From: Candidatus Altimarinota bacterium
GTDB lineage: Bacteria > Patescibacteriota > Gracilibacteria > UBA4473
Assembly (NCBI GenBank): GCA_021734785.1
Contig: JAIPIF010000001.1
Span: forward strand, 124,001-188,000
Reading direction: 5' to 3'
Length of the DNA: 64,000 bases
The notes beneath the pieces were generated by a model that had not been told where the DNA came from, did no database searches, and was given only the letters and a program-made list of their open reading frames with translations. Position numbers and translations under genes: made by a program. Of this stretch, positions 15,980-26,526 are shown piece after piece; the first letter of the stretch is position 1, and the number at the start of each line of letters is the position of its first letter.

Positions 15980-17182
15980 ATGCGTGTTTGGTTTGAAACC
16001 CTCGGCTGCAAAATGAATCTGGTGGATACAGCCTTTGCCGAGCGGCAATTGCAAAAACTCGGATTCACCATCACAGAGGAGGATCCCGATTTCGTTGTGG
16101 TCAACACCTGCACCGTCACACATGCGGCGGATCGCAAATCCCGAACTCGAGCCAAGCACTTCTCCCGTCAGGGTTCACAAATTGTCGTGACGGGTTGTTC
16201 GACCAAAATTGCGCCCGAAAAATGGCAGGAGGCATTTCCCGGATGTGCGGTTTGCCCCACACCGGAGGAGGTGGTGGCGTTTTTCAAATCCCTTCCTGCT
16301 CCTGAGCGAGAGGAGGGATTTCCGCTCCCGCTCGAGCGCACCCGGCGCAACATTGCTATCCAGACGGGTTGTGACACGTACTGCAGCTACTGCATCATCC
16401 CATTTGCACGGGGGAGCTCACAGAGTTTTTCCCGATCGGACATTTTGGCACAAGTCTCTCGCGCCGAACAAGATGGAGTGCAGGAAATCATTTTGACGGG
16501 GATCAATCTGGCGGCATGGGGGGCTTCGCACACGCGGAAACCAGCGGAATCTCGGTTCCCCGAGCTGCTCTCTGCAATTTTGAAAGAAACATCTATTCCC
16601 CGTATTCGCCTCAGCTCCGTGGGGCCAGAATTTTTGTCCGATGCATTTTTTGAAATATTTGCCTCCCCCCGAATCTGTGATCACCTGCATGTGTCTGTGC
16701 AGTCGGGGAGTGCAGAAATTTTGCGTGCGATGAATCGCGGCCACGGTGTGGGGGACATTTCCCGTGTTTTACAATGCGCTCGGGAAGTACGTCCGGATGT
16801 CTGTATTTCTTCGGATGTGATCGTGGGGTTTCCGGGAGAAACCGAATCCCTTTTCCACGAAACAGTCGATCAGCTTGAGCAGTGGCAGATCTCCAAACTG
16901 CACGTGTTTCCCTTTTCTCCGCGCTCAGGGACGGTGGCCGCGGGACTTCCCGATCCGGTTTCCTCCGCAGTCAAAAAAGAGCGAGCCAAAAAACTTCGAA
17001 CTCTTGGGAAAAAATTAAAGCAGGATTTTGTCTCCTCGCAGCTGCGGAAAGAAAAAGAAGTGCTTTGGGAGCAGGATGGTGCGGGCTGGACGACCAACTT
17101 TCTCCGCGTGAAGAATTTGAAAAATGAACCAGAAAATACCATTTCTCTGCTCACCCTTTCTCCAGAAAATCTGGCCGAGTGA
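15980..17182 (+). CDS. mtaB: MtaB-type tRNA methylthiotransferase
   Basis: 400 residues. Radical-SAM enzyme that adds a methylthio group to t6A37 of tRNA. N-terminal UPF0004 domain with the three auxiliary-cluster cysteines (GCKMN, NTCTVT, TGCSTK). Radical-SAM motif is CDTYCSYC with the usual downstream IPFARG. C-terminal TRAM-like tail is short. The MtaB subgroup is indicated by the ETLGCKMNLVDT opening; MiaB or RimO would be the alternatives. Start placed at MRVWFETLGCK, which fits the family start and the promoter. Confidence 0.92.
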   Translation: MRVWFETLGCKMNLVDTAFAERQLQKLGFTITEEDPDFVVVNTCTVTHAADRKSRTRAKHFSRQGSQIVVTGCSTKIAPEKWQEAFPGCAVCPTPEEVVAFFKSLPAPEREEGFPLPLERTRRNIAIQTGCDTYCSYCIIPFARGSSQSFSRSDILAQVSRAEQDGVQEIILTGINLAAWGASHTRKPAESRFPELLSAILKETSIPRIRLSSVGPEFLSDAFFEIFASPRICDHLHVSVQSGSAEILRAMNRGHGVGDISRVLQCAREVRPDVCISSDVIVGFPGETESLFHETVDQLEQWQISKLHVFPFSPRSGTVAAGLPDPVSSAVKKERAKKLRTLGKKLKQDFVSSQLRKEKEVLWEQDGAGWTTNFLRVKNLKNEPENTISLLTLSPENLAE

Positions 17183-17224
17183 ATCTTGCGCCGGAAAAAT
17201 TTTGTGCTACGATCGCCGCCGCAT

Positions 17225-17300
17225 CGGGGTGTAGCTCAGTTGGTAGAGTACACGGCTGGGGGTCGTGTGGTCGCTGGTTCGAGTCCAGTCACCCCGACCA
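17225..17300 (+). tRNA. tRNA-Pro (GGG)
   Basis: Acceptor CGGGGTG/CACCCCG, anticodon stem CACGG/TCGTG with loop CTGGGGG (anticodon GGG), T-loop TTCGAGT, encoded CCA at 17298-17300. Followed by CGTCGG as after tRNA-Ala. Confidence 0.96.
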
Positions 17301-17440
17301 CGTCGGAGCTCGGCTGCGCGAGTTCCGTTTTTTGCGTTGCAAAAAAACTCCACAAACTTGCCGGCTCCTCCTCTTTCCTCACAAACGTTCCGTTTGTTCG
17401 GAGAGCGCAAAACCTGCGGCTTTGCTTGGGTTTTTGGGAG

Positions 17441-17469
17441 TTGATTTTTACTTTGTTACATGGTAAAAT
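17441..17469 (+). promoter_or_regulatory. promoter of the 17493 gene
   Basis: TTGATT (17441-17446), 17 nt, extended -10 TGG-TAAAAT (17464-17469). Leader about 17 nt. Confidence 0.75.
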
Positions 17470-17492
17470 GGTCCCTTGTGTTTTCAAAAATT

Positions 17493-18263
17493 ATGAACGA
17501 AGGCCAGCTCGAACTGTTCAGAAACCGAGGATTGATTGCTTCCCTCAAGCGAGACCTGAAATTTCAGAACGATAAGTTGCAGGCGGTGTACACGCTTTTT
17601 TGTGAAAGAATGGATCAGGCCGATGCACAGGGGTTTCCTTCGGAGATAGTGTGGCAACAGCGAAACATTCAAGAAGAAGCTTCACGGATCTGTCAAAACT
17701 GGGGGATCAAAAATGAAAGTGGCGCATTTGCGGATCGGTTTAATTTGTTGCAGAAAATGCTGATTATTCTCGAGCAAGACCCAAGAGACCTGAGTTTAAA
17801 ACTCCAAGAGCTGGTGGATTGGTATGCGGATCAAGTGCTGCACACAGATGCAGGCATGTCCCCCAAGAAAGGCGCGGAGAAAAAAGATCGAAAAGACTTT
17901 GCGGCGTTTTGGGATGAATATGGAAAGTTTTTGGAACAACTGGGAGTGTACAATCCGTATCCGTCAAAGGTTACACAGCAAACAATAAAAAAAATTACGG
18001 AGGTGAAGCAAAAAAAACAGATGAATTTAACTGAGCATCTGGAAGAATTTCGTTCTGGGGAGCGTAAAACCCAGTATGGTACGCTGGCGAATATCAAGCT
18101 TCTCTATCAGATGCAGCAGCACTTGGGTTGGAAAAACTTTCTCGAACAATTTCCGCAGGAGGTGGAAGATCTCAAAATTACCGATTCACAAACATTGTAC
18201 GGGTATATCGTTTTTCCAGAAACGATTCCCCCGATTGCCCGATCTCCGAAGACGGATCATTAA
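17493..18263 (+). CDS. hypothetical helical cytoplasmic protein
   Basis: 256 residues from the ATG at 17493, chosen by its distance from the promoter. The sequence is soluble, almost all helix-forming, rich in K, E and Q, with no signal peptide, membrane segment or cysteine motif. No family recognised. It ends by overlapping the last bases of the convergent ahpC gene (4 bases). Confidence 0.6.
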   Translation: MNEGQLELFRNRGLIASLKRDLKFQNDKLQAVYTLFCERMDQADAQGFPSEIVWQQRNIQEEASRICQNWGIKNESGAFADRFNLLQKMLIILEQDPRDLSLKLQELVDWYADQVLHTDAGMSPKKGAEKKDRKDFAAFWDEYGKFLEQLGVYNPYPSKVTQQTIKKITEVKQKKQMNLTEHLEEFRSGERKTQYGTLANIKLLYQMQQHLGWKNFLEQFPQEVEDLKITDSQTLYGYIVFPETIPPIARSPKTDH

Positions 18264-18823
18264 TCCGCCTTTCCCAGTGTCTTCTCGCCCTCGTCCCAGC
18301 TGACGGGGCAGAGTTCGCCTGTCTGAAACGCTTTGAGTGTCCGCAGAAGTTCTTTTGGGTTGCGCCCCACGTCCAGATTATTGATCGTCATCGACTGGAG
18401 CTTGCCGTCCGGGTCGATCAAAAACGCGCCCCGCAGACTCATGCCGTCCTCGTGCAGGACGCCATAGTCGTATGAGAGCTCCTTGGTCATGTCCGACAGC
18501 ATGGGAAATCCCAATTTTGCAATGCGTTCGTCGGCCTTGGCCCAGCCTTCGTGTGAGAAAACCGAGTCCACCGACACGCTGAGAATCTGACAGTTGTGCT
18601 TTTCAAATTCCTCACGCATTTTTCCCAATTCGATCAGCTCGGTGGGGCAGACAAAGGTAAAGTCGAGGGGATAAAAGAACAAAAGAACCCATTTTCCTTT
18701 GTAGTCGGAGAGGGAAATCTTGTGCTCCACGGATTCTTTCTGATACGCAGGAGCCGTGAAATCAGGAGCGGGGGCTCCGATGCAGAGTGAATGGCAGCCG
18801 GTGTCGTGATCGCAGTGGTTCAT
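18260..18823 (-). CDS. ahpC: 2-Cys peroxiredoxin (AhpC family)
   Basis: 187 residues. Reduces hydrogen and organic peroxides. Peroxidatic Cys in FYPLDFTFVCPTE (about 59), resolving Cys in GELCPVSWDEG near the C-terminus, and the GGxG-like region replaced by normal AhpC sequence. The first 15 residues (MNHCDHDTGCHSLC) are an extra His/Cys-rich tail, possibly metal-binding. It lies 57 nt downstream of the Fur-family gene on the same strand, so peroxide-controlled co-expression is likely. Confidence 0.95.
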   Translation of the reverse strand: MNHCDHDTGCHSLCIGAPAPDFTAPAYQKESVEHKISLSDYKGKWVLLFFYPLDFTFVCPTELIELGKMREEFEKHNCQILSVSVDSVFSHEGWAKADERIAKLGFPMLSDMTKELSYDYGVLHEDGMSLRGAFLIDPDGKLQSMTINNLDVGRNPKELLRTLKAFQTGELCPVSWDEGEKTLGKAD

Positions 18824-18880
18824 GAAATTGAAGAATTACAAATTATAAATGACAGGCGATAAGTGGAGAGAAAAACAACA

Positions 18881-19324
18881 TCATTTTTTGCTCTCTTTTT
18901 TCTGTGCAGGATTTCGGACAAAGAAATTGACAGACACTCCTTCTAGCGAGAGATGCTGTACCTCTTTTGGCACGGGAACGGTTCCCACCGCTTCGGCTCG
19001 CACGTCTAGGATATCTCCGGTATCGAGATTGATGATGTGGTGATGATCGGCGAGATTGGCATCGTACCGGGCGGTGTTGTCTTTCATTTCGATCTCACGA
19101 ACGAGACGAAGGATTTTAAGTTTCTTCAAATTTTTGTACACCGTCGAAAATGAAATCCGTGGGAACTTTTTTTTCATTGCCACAAAAATCTCCTGCGCAG
19201 AGGGGTGGGCGGTTGATTCGGCAAGAAATTTAAAAATTTCTGTTTTTTGCGGGGTGAGCGGCAACTTATTTTCCCGACAAATATCCTCAAAGTATTCGAG
19301 CCGTTTCTTGAGAGTGAAATTCAT
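18881..19324 (-). CDS. Fur/PerR-family regulator lacking zinc-site cysteines
   Basis: 147 residues. Winged-helix domain (about 20-90, with [13 protein letters not shown]) then dimerisation domain with [13 protein letters not shown] and LDTGDILDV, giving the His and Asp ligands of the regulatory metal site. The CxxC pairs that hold structural zinc in most Fur and PerR proteins are missing; only one Cys (16) is present. Upstream of ahpC on the same strand, so a PerR-like peroxide response is the best guess. An inverted repeat over its own promoter suggests autoregulation. Confidence 0.85.
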   Translation of the reverse strand: MNFTLKKRLEYFEDICRENKLPLTPQKTEIFKFLAESTAHPSAQEIFVAMKKKFPRISFSTVYKNLKKLKILRLVREIEMKDNTARYDANLADHHHIINLDTGDILDVRAEAVGTVPVPKEVQHLSLEGVSVNFFVRNPAQKKESKK

Positions 19325-19331
19325 TGAAAAA

Positions 19332-19356
19332 AATTATTTTTCCGTGGAAAATTATT
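19332..19356. promoter_or_regulatory. inverted repeat, probable Fur-family operator
   Basis: AATTATTTTTCC - GT - GGAAAATTATT, an imperfect AT-rich palindrome just upstream of the fur start and overlapping its likely -10 region (TTGACT is at 19379-19374 on the reverse strand). Resembles Fur/Per boxes in length and composition. Confidence 0.55.
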
Positions 19357-19400
19357 GTCCACCGTTATCCAGAAGTCAAGTTTTTTCCCGGGAAAAAAGT

Positions 19401-19428
19401 TTGACAAAGTCGATTGGCACACTAAAAT
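19401..19428 (+). promoter_or_regulatory. tuf promoter
   Basis: Consensus TTGACA (19401-19406), 16 nt, TAAAAT (19423-19428). Leader about 44 nt. Confidence 0.85.
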
Positions 19429-19478
19429 CCGACCGCAGTTTTGTATTTTCTTTTCTTTACTTTTTAAACCCCACAAAG

Positions 19479-20675
<1,197 letters not shown>

Positions 20676-20708
20676 GTTGAGATCTCAACTTCAGAACTCA
20701 AAAGAAGA

Positions 20709-20736
20709 TCCCTGCCACGCGGCGGGGATTTTTTTA
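20709..20736 (+). terminator. tuf terminator
   Basis: 9-bp stem ATCCCTGCC / GGCGGGGAT with loop ACGC followed by seven T. Confidence 0.92.
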
Positions 20737-21233
20737 TATCTCGGTTTTTGTTTTCCAAATTTCGAGCCGAGCGATGTCGATTTTTGATTCTGGATCACCC
20801 GTCCATTCAGATTCAAATCCCTGTGATTTCAAAAAATTTTGAAAGAGTGAAATGGCATTCGATATATCTTTTCGTTGAATCAAAGGATCAGCTTCCTGTA
20901 GCTTTTTCAAAAACTCAGAATTTTCACTGTCCCAATTTCCGTACAGGCTTCCAAAATCAATGGCATATTTTTCCCCGTTTCCAGTTTGAAAAAATTTAAT
21001 AATTTCCTTGAATTTATCCGCAAAAATTGGTTGCATTTTTTGGGCAGTGTTTTGAGCATTCTCAGGTCTATAATTTCGTGTAAAGCTCTTTGTTTTGTTT
21101 CTGGCAATAGTTCTTCGAGCTCAAAAATCTTTTCTGGAAAATATTTTTGAAAAACTTGCACCGTCCCTTCATCAATTTCTTTTTCAGAGAAGAGTTTGCG
21201 AACACGATCAATATTGAAACCTTCTTTTTTCAT
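20734..21233 (-). pseudogene. hypothetical gene split by a frameshift at a poly-A run
   Basis: Two overlapping frames. The first starts at 21233 (MKKEGFNIDRVRKLF). The second begins in another frame and continues to 20734. Joining them at the six-A run before the ATG at 21036 (as if one A were missing) gives a smooth 166-residue soluble helical protein; the alternative tail of the first frame is less protein-like. It is a frameshift mutation, a sequencing error in a homopolymer, or two separate small genes. No family recognised. Confidence 0.45.
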
Positions 21234-21257
21234 GGTTTCTTAATACACAATTAGAGA

Positions 21258-23729
21258 TTATACGTCAAGTCTTGTAAAGATCTCTTTCTCCACATATTTT
21301 TTGCTCCGGGCATAGGTCAGGCGTGAGATCTGTTTCAGCGCGGAAGCGACTTCAGCACTGCCCTCCTCGAGGTACGGGTTGAGCGGAACAATACTAAAGG
21401 GTCGACTGGGCTGGGTGTCGATTGAGAGTTTCATGACGGCTTTGTATTTATCGATGTTGATCAGATCCTGATCGCTGAAGACGGGGGCCATCTCCTTGGC
21501 CATGGGCTCGGCATCCTGGGCGCCAATTTTGTAAGACATCATCGTTCCGACGTTTCCAAAAACCGCATCTTTGAGGTTGACTCCCCCCGAGCGTTTCTGC
21601 TGTGTGGTGTCGATTTGCCCGAGGTACTGGTGGGCCATCGCGAGTCCCAGCCGATATTTTCTCGCCTCGGAGAGAATGGATTCAATGGAATCGGTGACGT
21701 AGTTTTGAAACTCGTCGATGTACAAAAAGAAGTCCTGGGGTTTCTCACCAGCCGCCAGCCGTTTTTGTCGTCGCAGTGCTGCCACCTGTAGTTTTGACAC
21801 AATGATCAGTCCTAGCAGTTTCGAGTTAATTTCCCCCGTCATTCCTTTCGACAGGTTCATGAGCAAAATTTTTCCTTCCTCCATCACCCTGGCAAAGTCA
21901 AACGCCGACTTGGTCTGTCCGATGATGTTGCGCATCATGGCATTGGTCACAAATGCGCCAAATTTTGCCGCAAAATAGGGAATCATCTCCTGCTTTTCTC
22001 TCGCACCGGTTTGGGCCATCTGCTTGCTCCAAAAGCTTTTGACCACCGGATTTTGGACATGTTTTACCTTCGCTCGTTGAAAGGCATCATCGGTAAAAAG
22101 ACGAACAATGTCTGTCAGACAGCCGCCATTGGGATCTGCCATCAGGGTGAGGACACCATTGCGAAAATAATCCTGGATCCGTGGCCCAAAGACCTCTTCG
22201 TCAAACATCTTGAGCATGATATTCATCGCATCGAGGGCGACCATGTCTTTTTCTTCGTCGGTTTCGGCCTCCAGCAGATTGAGCCCCATCGGTCGCTCTA
22301 GATCAGAAGGATCAAAAATAATCACATCGTCCACACGATCTTTTGGCACGAAGGGCAGCAGTGACTCGATCAAGCTGCCGTGTGGATCTACGACACAGAG
22401 CCCTCGGCCTTCTCGCAGATCCTGTCGGGCCATCGACTGAAAGATCGACGACTTTCCGGTTCCCGTCTGTCCGATCACATAAAAGTGACGAAAACGGTCT
22501 TCGTTTTTTATGTAGATCGGCGTTTTTTTGCCACGATAAAAGTTATGTCCCAGCATCAGTCCTTCTTTTGGCACATTTGAGGGAGCCGGTGCCACCTTAA
22601 AGTTTTGCCATTTGACCCCCGGAATGTTGTTGAACTTTATGTGCGGGAAATGGTACAGCGAGGCAAGCTCTTCGCTATTGAGTTTCATCCGATGCTGGGG
22701 GACCCAGGTGCGGCGAAACGAGCGAAAGAGAAAATGGCGAATGAGTGCCCGGCGGGAATGATATTTCTGTGAGTTGTGTGTCTGAAATCTATTCAGTCCC
22801 GGCGAGCCATACTGGGCAAAGGAATTCAGAACAGAATTCATGTTGACCTGCGCAGTGCGCTTGTCTGCGGAGCTGGCTACACAGCGGATAATTGTCCGGA
22901 ATGCAGATTTCTCAGCCTTTTCTTCAATCGCTTTGACGGTCTCCTGCGATTCGGCATCTTTTTCTGTTTCATTTTGTTTGCTGGAATCCTCTCCCTCACC
23001 GGAGACCAGCATCTCAAAAATTTTCCCAAGCCAGGAAAAGGGATTCCACCACACCAGAGAACGCTTTCCGGATCCGAGTCGCTTCGCTAGTCGTCGGCCC
23101 TTTTTTTGCCAGTTATTTTTTACTGGACGGATCATGATCTGGATAGCGGCGGAGTTTCCCTGCTCATCCGAAGCATTGGACAGCGAATTGAGCACATTAT
23201 TGATTGGATCAGTGGATTCAAATTTTTGGTACGTGCGGATCGGATACAAAAACTTCTTTGCCGTTCGGAGGTAGCCGCTGACCTGGTGAGTCTTGGGATG
23301 AAAAAACTTCGGAGCCGGAGTTTCGGACAGGACGGCTTCTGGATAAAAACTCGTGATTTGTTTTTCGACAACCTTTTGAATCGATGCCGGACAGCCGACA
23401 TAAAATTTAATCTCTCCATCCGTGGCGATGTACTCCAGCGACAAAAAATCCTGCCGACGGAAAAAATGCTTCAGATCCGGAGAGTAGATTCCATAGAGGG
23501 ACCCAAAAAAATGCTCTCCAATGCCCACAACTCGCCGGATTTCACTGGTCTGATCTCGTTCGCGTTCGATATCTTCTTTGGATTCTTTTTTGGGGATGAG
23601 CACCTCCAAAAATACAAAATTGATGGATCGTCGAAAGTCGGCATGTCGCCGAATTCGCCAAACGATTCCCATGGCGAGGGCGATGGCAAGAAGACTGCCA
23701 CCAATCCAGATTCCAACCATCTCGATCAT
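21258..23729 (-). CDS. VirD4/TraG-like type IV secretion ATPase
   Basis: 823 residues. One N-terminal membrane helix (about 5-25), a beta-rich region of about 350 residues, then a RecA-type motor with Walker A VIGQTGTGKSS (about residue 430), Walker B FFLYIDEFQNYV and a TraM-recognition-like all-alpha insertion. This family couples substrates to a type IV secretion or conjugation channel. With the pilin-like genes at 1.6-8.8 kb it forms the only secretion machinery seen here; no relaxase or VirB4 is present. TACAAT (23742-23737) ends 7 nt before the ATG. Confidence 0.88.
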   Translation of the reverse strand: MIEMVGIWIGGSLLAIALAMGIVWRIRRHADFRRSINFVFLEVLIPKKESKEDIERERDQTSEIRRVVGIGEHFFGSLYGIYSPDLKHFFRRQDFLSLEYIATDGEIKFYVGCPASIQKVVEKQITSFYPEAVLSETPAPKFFHPKTHQVSGYLRTAKKFLYPIRTYQKFESTDPINNVLNSLSNASDEQGNSAAIQIMIRPVKNNWQKKGRRLAKRLGSGKRSLVWWNPFSWLGKIFEMLVSGEGEDSSKQNETEKDAESQETVKAIEEKAEKSAFRTIIRCVASSADKRTAQVNMNSVLNSFAQYGSPGLNRFQTHNSQKYHSRRALIRHFLFRSFRRTWVPQHRMKLNSEELASLYHFPHIKFNNIPGVKWQNFKVAPAPSNVPKEGLMLGHNFYRGKKTPIYIKNEDRFRHFYVIGQTGTGKSSIFQSMARQDLREGRGLCVVDPHGSLIESLLPFVPKDRVDDVIIFDPSDLERPMGLNLLEAETDEEKDMVALDAMNIMLKMFDEEVFGPRIQDYFRNGVLTLMADPNGGCLTDIVRLFTDDAFQRAKVKHVQNPVVKSFWSKQMAQTGAREKQEMIPYFAAKFGAFVTNAMMRNIIGQTKSAFDFARVMEEGKILLMNLSKGMTGEINSKLLGLIIVSKLQVAALRRQKRLAAGEKPQDFFLYIDEFQNYVTDSIESILSEARKYRLGLAMAHQYLGQIDTTQQKRSGGVNLKDAVFGNVGTMMSYKIGAQDAEPMAKEMAPVFSDQDLINIDKYKAVMKLSIDTQPSRPFSIVPLNPYLEEGSAEVASALKQISRLTYARSKKYVEKEIFTRLDV

Positions 23730-23759
23730 CGGACGGATTGTATCATAAATGCAAATTTC

Positions 23760-26438
23760 TCACTGTTTTTTTCTCGGCGCGAAGGTGCAGACTTTTTTGG
23801 CGGCATCATGAGAAACCTGATACGAGTTTCCTTCCTGCACCGTTCCTGCGATCATGGCTTCTGCCAGCGGATGTTCGATGCGGTCGGCAATCATTCGTCG
23901 AACCTCTCGCGCTCCGTATTCGGGATTGTACGCTGCTTTTGCGAGTGCATTGATTACGCTCCCCCCGATGTGAAGATCGATTTGGCGATCCTTGAGCCGG
24001 TCGAGGAATACATCGAGTTGAATTTTGACAATTGTTTTAATAGCGTCACGATCAAGTGGGCGGAAAATCACGGTCGAATCGAGTCGATTGAGAAACTCTG
24101 GCGTAAATTTTTTCTTCAGATCTTTTTTTACGTCCTCGGTGATCGACTCAAACTCTTGTTCGTGTTCAGCGAGATCCTTTTTTGTGTCCGTAAATCCAAT
24201 AGAATTTGCATTTTGCTGAAACCGATCAGCCCCGACATTTGATGTCATCACGACAATGGTATTTTTAAAACTCACCGTCCGTCCCTTTCCGTCTGTGAGT
24301 TCGCCGTCCTCAAAAATCTGCAAGAGCATGTTGTGTACGTCTCGGTGCGCTTTTTCTATCTCATCAAACAGCACAATCGAGTGGGGGCGTCGTCGGACCT
24401 TTTCCGTCAATTCTCCCCCCTCCTCATGGCCAACATACCCGGCTGTGGCTCCCACCAGTCGTGATCCGGTGTGGGGCTGGCTAAATTCTGACATATCAAT
24501 TTTAATCAGCGCCTTGTCGTCATGATAGATTTCGCGTGCGAGCTGGCGCACGAGTTCGGTTTTCCCCACCCCCGTTGGTCCCAAAAAAAGGAAAGCCCCC
24601 AGGGGTCTTTTTGGGTCGGCAAGTCCCATACGAGCGCGACGGATCGATTTGGCAATGCTTTCAATCGCCTCATCCTGTCCGGCAATTTTCTTTTTCAGCG
24701 TCTTTTCCAGTGCCGAGAGATTTTTCATCTCCGAGCGAATCAACTTTGATACAGGGATACCCGTCACTTGTTCCAGTACATGGGCAATGTCTTCGCGGCC
24801 GACAGTTTTGACTTTTTTGCCATCAATTTTTCGGGCTTTGAGCTTTTGAATTTCTTCCTGATGCTGTTGCTCTTCCTGGTGGAGTTTATTGGCCTTTTCG
24901 TAGTTTTGCTCGATGACGGCAGCTTCTTTTTTTTGCTGCAGGGCATTCAGCTTGCTGCGCAGTTCCTTGATTTCTTTGCCGTGTACCCGGTTGGTGAGAC
25001 TCTTTGCCGCACAGGCCTCATCCAAAAGATCCAACGACTTGTCCGGCAAGAATCGCTCAGCAATGTATCGCGAAGACAGCTTGACTGCGGCCTCCAGTGC
25101 TTCATCTTCGATACGGACGACGTGATAGTTTTCGTAGTGCTTTTTGAGTCCTCGGAGAATTTCGATGGCCTCTTCTTCTGTGGGTTCGGGGACATCTACC
25201 GGCTGAAATCGCCGCGCCAATGCCGCATCCTTTTCTACATGTCTGCGGAATTCCTCGACCGTCGTGGCACCGATCATTTGGATTTGACCACGGGAAAGAG
25301 CGGGTTTCAAGATATTTGCTGCATCCAGAGAGCCTTCGGAACTCCCGGCACCGATGATGGTATGGAGTTCATCAATAAAAAGAATCACTTCATTTTCGCT
25401 TGTCGCGGCTTCGTCAATGATTCGTTTAATGCGCTCTTCAAACTCTCCGCGGTATTTTGTCCCGGCCACCAGTGTCGCCATCGACAGCGACATGACTCGC
25501 TTATCCAGCAGGCTATCGGGGACGTCTCCTTCGGCAATACGCTGAGCAAGCCCCTCCACGACGGCGGTTTTCCCGACGCCCGGATCGCCCAAAAGGGCGG
25601 GATTATTTTTTGTTTTTCGGCTGAGAATCTGTACCACGCGTTCAATTTCTTTATTGCGGCCAATGATTTTGTCGAGCTTTCCTTGCTGTGCTTTTTCCGT
25701 AAAATCTTCACAAAAATAATCCAGAGCAAGCTTCTTTTTTCTTCCTGGTCGGCCCCCGCCGGCTCCACCGGGGGGCGGAGGAGTCACGTCAAAGGCGTCG
25801 GAATCTTCTTCAAATCGTTGGGGCGGGAACTGTCCACCCCCTCCCGTGCGTCCGGCATTTGGATTTTGGGCGATGCCCACCAAAATACTGTGAAGTCCGT
25901 CTAAAAGAGAATGAATCCCTGCTTGTTTGCTCGCACTCTCGGGGCCGGTCGATTGTTTTTTAAACAGCGCCTCCAGCGCTTCCTCGATCTGTTCTGGGCG
26001 AATCATCAGTGTTTTGAGAATGTGCACCGCGCCCGAATTTTTCTGTCGCAGGAGCGCATACAGAATATGCTCGCTGTCGACCATCGGATGTCCAAAATCC
26101 AGCGTTGCCTGTGCAGCCGCCTCGATGGATTTTTGAGCGAAAGGCGAAAAAATATTTTTTTCAGATTTTTCCTCTGGGCTTTTTTCCTTCTCGGTATCGG
26201 CAGGTTTCTTTTTTTCTGCGGGTTTGGTGCGAATGTCCTGCGAAATGCGGAAGGCATTTTCGTACGTCACTCCAAAATTCCGAAGCACTTCGCCAGCCAT
26301 AGATTTCGGCTGACGCAGGATCCCGAGTAAAAGATGCTGTGTCTGGACCTGTGATTCACCCAGGAGGCGCATTTCTTCTTGCGCCAGGATGAGAGTATTT
26401 TTGGCAAACTGCGTGAAGGAGTCAAAATGAGAACTCAT
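23760..26438 (-). CDS. clpC: ClpC/ClpB-type AAA+ unfoldase
   Basis: 892 residues. Two N-terminal Clp_N repeats (about 5-150), AAA1 with GDPGVGKTAVVEG, a short middle region with a UVR-type helical pair (NALQQKKEAAVIEQ), AAA2 with GPTGVGKTELVRQ and the C-terminal D2-small domain. The short middle domain favours ClpC over ClpB. It unfolds substrates for ClpP or re-solubilises aggregates. Start at MSSHFDSF (26438); the longer upstream frame lies across the promoter. Confidence 0.94.
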   Translation of the reverse strand: MSSHFDSFTQFAKNTLILAQEEMRLLGESQVQTQHLLLGILRQPKSMAGEVLRNFGVTYENAFRISQDIRTKPAEKKKPADTEKEKSPEEKSEKNIFSPFAQKSIEAAAQATLDFGHPMVDSEHILYALLRQKNSGAVHILKTLMIRPEQIEEALEALFKKQSTGPESASKQAGIHSLLDGLHSILVGIAQNPNAGRTGGGGQFPPQRFEEDSDAFDVTPPPPGGAGGGRPGRKKKLALDYFCEDFTEKAQQGKLDKIIGRNKEIERVVQILSRKTKNNPALLGDPGVGKTAVVEGLAQRIAEGDVPDSLLDKRVMSLSMATLVAGTKYRGEFEERIKRIIDEAATSENEVILFIDELHTIIGAGSSEGSLDAANILKPALSRGQIQMIGATTVEEFRRHVEKDAALARRFQPVDVPEPTEEEAIEILRGLKKHYENYHVVRIEDEALEAAVKLSSRYIAERFLPDKSLDLLDEACAAKSLTNRVHGKEIKELRSKLNALQQKKEAAVIEQNYEKANKLHQEEQQHQEEIQKLKARKIDGKKVKTVGREDIAHVLEQVTGIPVSKLIRSEMKNLSALEKTLKKKIAGQDEAIESIAKSIRRARMGLADPKRPLGAFLFLGPTGVGKTELVRQLAREIYHDDKALIKIDMSEFSQPHTGSRLVGATAGYVGHEEGGELTEKVRRRPHSIVLFDEIEKAHRDVHNMLLQIFEDGELTDGKGRTVSFKNTIVVMTSNVGADRFQQNANSIGFTDTKKDLAEHEQEFESITEDVKKDLKKKFTPEFLNRLDSTVIFRPLDRDAIKTIVKIQLDVFLDRLKDRQIDLHIGGSVINALAKAAYNPEYGAREVRRMIADRIEHPLAEAMIAGTVQEGNSYQVSHDAAKKVCTFAPRKKQ

Positions 26439-26462
26439 GAAACAAGGGATTTGGGTCGGAGA

Positions 26463-26490
26463 ATTGTAGCACAGAAGCGGCAAAAATCAA
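26463..26490 (-). promoter_or_regulatory. clpC promoter
   Basis: TTGATT (26490-26485), 16 nt, TACAAT (26468-26463). Leader about 18 nt. Confidence 0.75.
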
Positions 26491-26526
26491 ATCGTTTCCC
26501 CTTGATTTTTGCACTAAAAACTTTTT

